Source of the DNA: Mycolicibacterium cosmeticum
GTDB lineage: Bacteria; Actinomycetota; Actinomycetes; Mycobacteriales; Mycobacteriaceae
DNA: 64,000 nucleotides
Direction: 5' to 3'
Assembly: GCA_016197365.1 (NCBI GenBank)
Contig: JACPVS010000010.1
Span: 1-64,000, forward strand
Part shown: one piece after another, positions 60,801 to 64,000 of the stretch
How positions within the stretch are numbered: the stretch's first letter is position 1
Layout: each line of letters starts with the position of its first letter
Position numbers and translations under genes: made by a program
Notes under the pieces: model-generated
Database searches by the model: none
What the model was told of the DNA's origin: nothing
What the model saw: the letters and a program-made list of their open reading frames with translations, nothing else

Positions 60801-61860
60801 GCCGGTTGTTGCGGTTGATCACGCGGCGGTACAGATCGTTCAGGTCGGAGGTCGCGAAGCGGCCACCGTCGAGCTGAACCATCGGGCGCAGCTCCGGCGG
60901 GATCACCGGAACGGCGTCGAGCACCATGCCCATGGGCGAGTTGCGGTTCATCTGGAACGCCGCGACGACCTTCAGACGCTTCAGGGCGCGAAGCTTCTTC
61001 TGGCCCTTGCCGTTCTTGATGGTGTCGCGCAGCGACTCCGCCTCGGCGTCGATGTCGAAGGTCTCGATGAGCTTCTTGATCGACTCGGCACCCATGGCGC
61101 CGTTGAAATACTCGCCGTAGCGGTCCTGCAGCTCGCGGTAGAGCACCTCGTCGACGATGAGCTGCTTGGGAGCCAGCTTGGTGAAGGTGGTCCAGATCTC
61201 GTCGAGCCGGTCCAGCTCACGCTGGGTCCGGTCGCGGAGCTGGCGCATCTCCCGCTCGCCACCGTCGCGCACCTTGCGGCGCACATCGGACTTGGCACCC
61301 TCGGCCTCGAGCTCGGCCAGATCGGCTTCGAGCTTCTGGGCCCGGGCCTCCAGGTCGGCGTCGCGCTGATCCTCGACGGACTTCTTCTCGACGACCATCT
61401 CGGCTTCGAGCGTGGACAGCTCGTTGTGCCGCATCTCGGTGTCCACCGCGGTGATCACGTAGGCCGCGAAGTAGATGATCTTCTCGAGATCCTTCGGGGC
61501 CAGGTCGAGCAGGTAGCCCAACCGGCTGGGCACACCCTTGAAGTACCAGATGTGCGTGACGGGCGCGGCCAGCTCGATGTGGCCCATCCGCTCACGACGC
61601 ACCTTGGCACGGGTCACCTCGACGCCGCAGCGCTCACAGATGATGCCCTTGAAGCGCACACGCTTGTACTTGCCGCAGTAGCACTCCCAGTCGCGAGTCG
61701 GTCCGAAGATCTTCTCGCAGAACAGGCCGTCCTTCTCGGGCTTGAGCGTGCGGTAGTTGATGGTCTCCGGCTTCTTGACCTCACCGAAGGACCAGTTGCG
61801 GATGTCGTCCGCGGTCGCGAGACCGATGCGGAGTTCATCGAAGAAGTTGACGTCTAGCAC
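57898..61860 (-). CDS. rpoC: DNA-directed RNA polymerase subunit beta'
   Basis: 1320 residues, full length for mycobacteria. N-terminal zinc site ([13 protein letters not shown] then CERCG), the catalytic [12 protein letters not shown] (about residue 535) that holds the active-site Mg, a bridge-helix region near 860, and a second zinc site ([14 protein letters not shown]). GTG start with AAAGGGAG 5 bases upstream, 82 bp after rpoB. Confidence 0.99.
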   Translation of the reverse strand: MLDVNFFDELRIGLATADDIRNWSFGEVKKPETINYRTLKPEKDGLFCEKIFGPTRDWECYCGKYKRVRFKGIICERCGVEVTRAKVRRERMGHIELAAPVTHIWYFKGVPSRLGYLLDLAPKDLEKIIYFAAYVITAVDTEMRHNELSTLEAEMVVEKKSVEDQRDADLEARAQKLEADLAELEAEGAKSDVRRKVRDGGEREMRQLRDRTQRELDRLDEIWTTFTKLAPKQLIVDEVLYRELQDRYGEYFNGAMGAESIKKLIETFDIDAEAESLRDTIKNGKGQKKLRALKRLKVVAAFQMNRNSPMGMVLDAVPVIPPELRPMVQLDGGRFATSDLNDLYRRVINRNNRLKRLIDLGAPEIIVNNEKRMLQESVDALFDNGRRGRPVTGPGNRPLKSLSDLLKGKQGRFRQNLLGKRVDYSGRSVIVVGPQLKLHQCGLPKLMALELFKPFVMKRLVDLNHAQNIKSAKRMVERQRPQVWDVLEEVIAEHPVLLNRAPTLHRLGIQAFEPQLVEGKAIQLHPLVCEAFNADFDGDQMAVHLPLSAEAQAEARILMLSSNNILSPASGRPLAMPRLDMVTGLFFLTTEIPGDTGEYVAAAKDQPESGVYSSPAEAIMALDRGALSVRAKVKIRLTQQRPPAAVEAELFGSVEGGWKPGDAWTAETTLGRVLFNELLPKGYPFVNAQMFKKAQASIINDLAERYPMIVVAQTVDKLKDAGFHWATRSGVTVSMADVLVPPQKQEILERYEGEADSIEKQYQRGKLNHDERNGELVKIWQQATEEVGKALEAYYPEDNPIITIVKSGATGNLTQTRTLAGMKGLVTNPKGEYIPRPIKSSFREGLTVLEYFINTHGARKGLADTALRTADSGYLTRRLVDVSQDVIVRETDCETERGINVTLAEKQADGSMVRDQHIETSAYARTLATDAVDADGNVVVARGHDLGDPAIDALLAAGITDVKVRSVLTCTTGTGVCAMCYGRSMATGKLVDIGEAVGIVAAQSIGEPGTQLTMRTFHQGGVTGGADIVGGLPRVQELFEARVPKNKAPIADVAGRIRLEETDKFYKITIVPDDGSEEVVYDKLTRRQRLKVFKHEDGSERLLTDGDHVTVGQQLMEGAADPHEVLRVQGPREVQIHLVKEVQEVYRAQGVSIHDKHIEVIVRQMLRRVTIIDSGATEFLPGSLTERAEFEVENRRVVAEGNEPAAGRPVLMGITKASLATDSWLSAASFQETTRVLTDAAINCRSDKLQGLKENVIIGKLIPAGTGIARYRDIQVQPTEEARAAAYTIPSYEDQYYSPDFGQATGAAVPLDDYGYSDYR

Positions 61861-61942
61861 GTAACTCCCTTTCCCCTTTCGGGACTAGAAAAAATATCGA
61901 TCACAAGGCGGAGGGTTTGACGCCCCGCGGCAGAGCCGCGTG

Positions 61943-64000
<2,058 letters not shown>

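Noticed and set aside
58390..61857. 1155-codon plus-strand open frame opposite rpoC
   Set aside because: It is a shadow of rpoC in a GC-rich genome; it has no recognisable domain and rpoC is certain.

Overview
The window looks like a chromosome segment from a fast-growing, high-GC mycobacterium (Mycolicibacterium type). The evidence is a complete mycofactocin locus (mftR, mftABCDEFG) upstream of the S10 ribosomal operon, the order rpoB-rpoC-nfo and rpsL-rpsG-fusA-tuf, and the fadE8-echA4-paaX-echA5 and DUF3558/DUF3060 neighbours known from mycobacteria. I see no rRNA, tRNA, CRISPR array, insertion sequence or phage gene. Most starts were chosen from overlaps, Shine-Dalgarno spacing or leaderless -10 elements, and uncertain ones are marked.

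Layout. 1-4.0 kb: 3' end of a giant repeat-rich surface protein (cadherin-like repeats plus a YVTN propeller) and a single-pass anchored protein. 4.1-10.8 kb (minus strand): a tightly coupled four-gene operon with a BcsB-like surface protein, an exosortase-like membrane protein, a processive BcsA-like glycosyltransferase without PilZ, and a GT-C-like membrane protein. This is the best candidate for an undescribed system: export of an unknown envelope polysaccharide. 11.2-16.6 kb (minus): S10 operon rpsJ to rpsQ, ended by a strong hairpin terminator. 17.0-23.1 kb: accessory block with DUF4442, an NTF2-like protein, a lipoprotein carboxylesterase, a P450, and a TetR/MFS pair with a doubled operator.

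23.1-30.2 kb: mycofactocin locus. The precursor peptide MftA (31 aa) is clearly present, ending in IDGMCGVY, with mftR divergent. 30.2-32.0 kb: an ECF sigma factor translationally coupled to a three-module VOC protein. 32.1-40.3 kb: an NADH:ferredoxin-reductase-like flavoprotein and a mycofactocin-coupled SDR, separated by arginine/ornithine genes (Lrp regulator, DDAH-like hydrolase, rocD) and followed by arcA-arcD. 40.4-44.6 kb: a SHOCT protein, an unusual sensor with two kinase-like halves, and its NarL-type response regulator.

44.6-49.0 kb (minus): tuf, fusA, rpsG, rpsL. 49.3-52.6 kb: a TetR regulator, two DUF3558 lipoproteins, two DUF3060 proteins and a VanX-like D,D-dipeptidase, which are envelope proteins. 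52.6-57.0 kb: acyl-CoA dehydrogenase and two crotonases with a PaaX regulator, then a small cupin. 57.0-64.0 kb (minus): nfo, rpoC and the C-terminal 685 codons of rpoB, which runs off the window; the rifampicin-resistance region lies just outside it.
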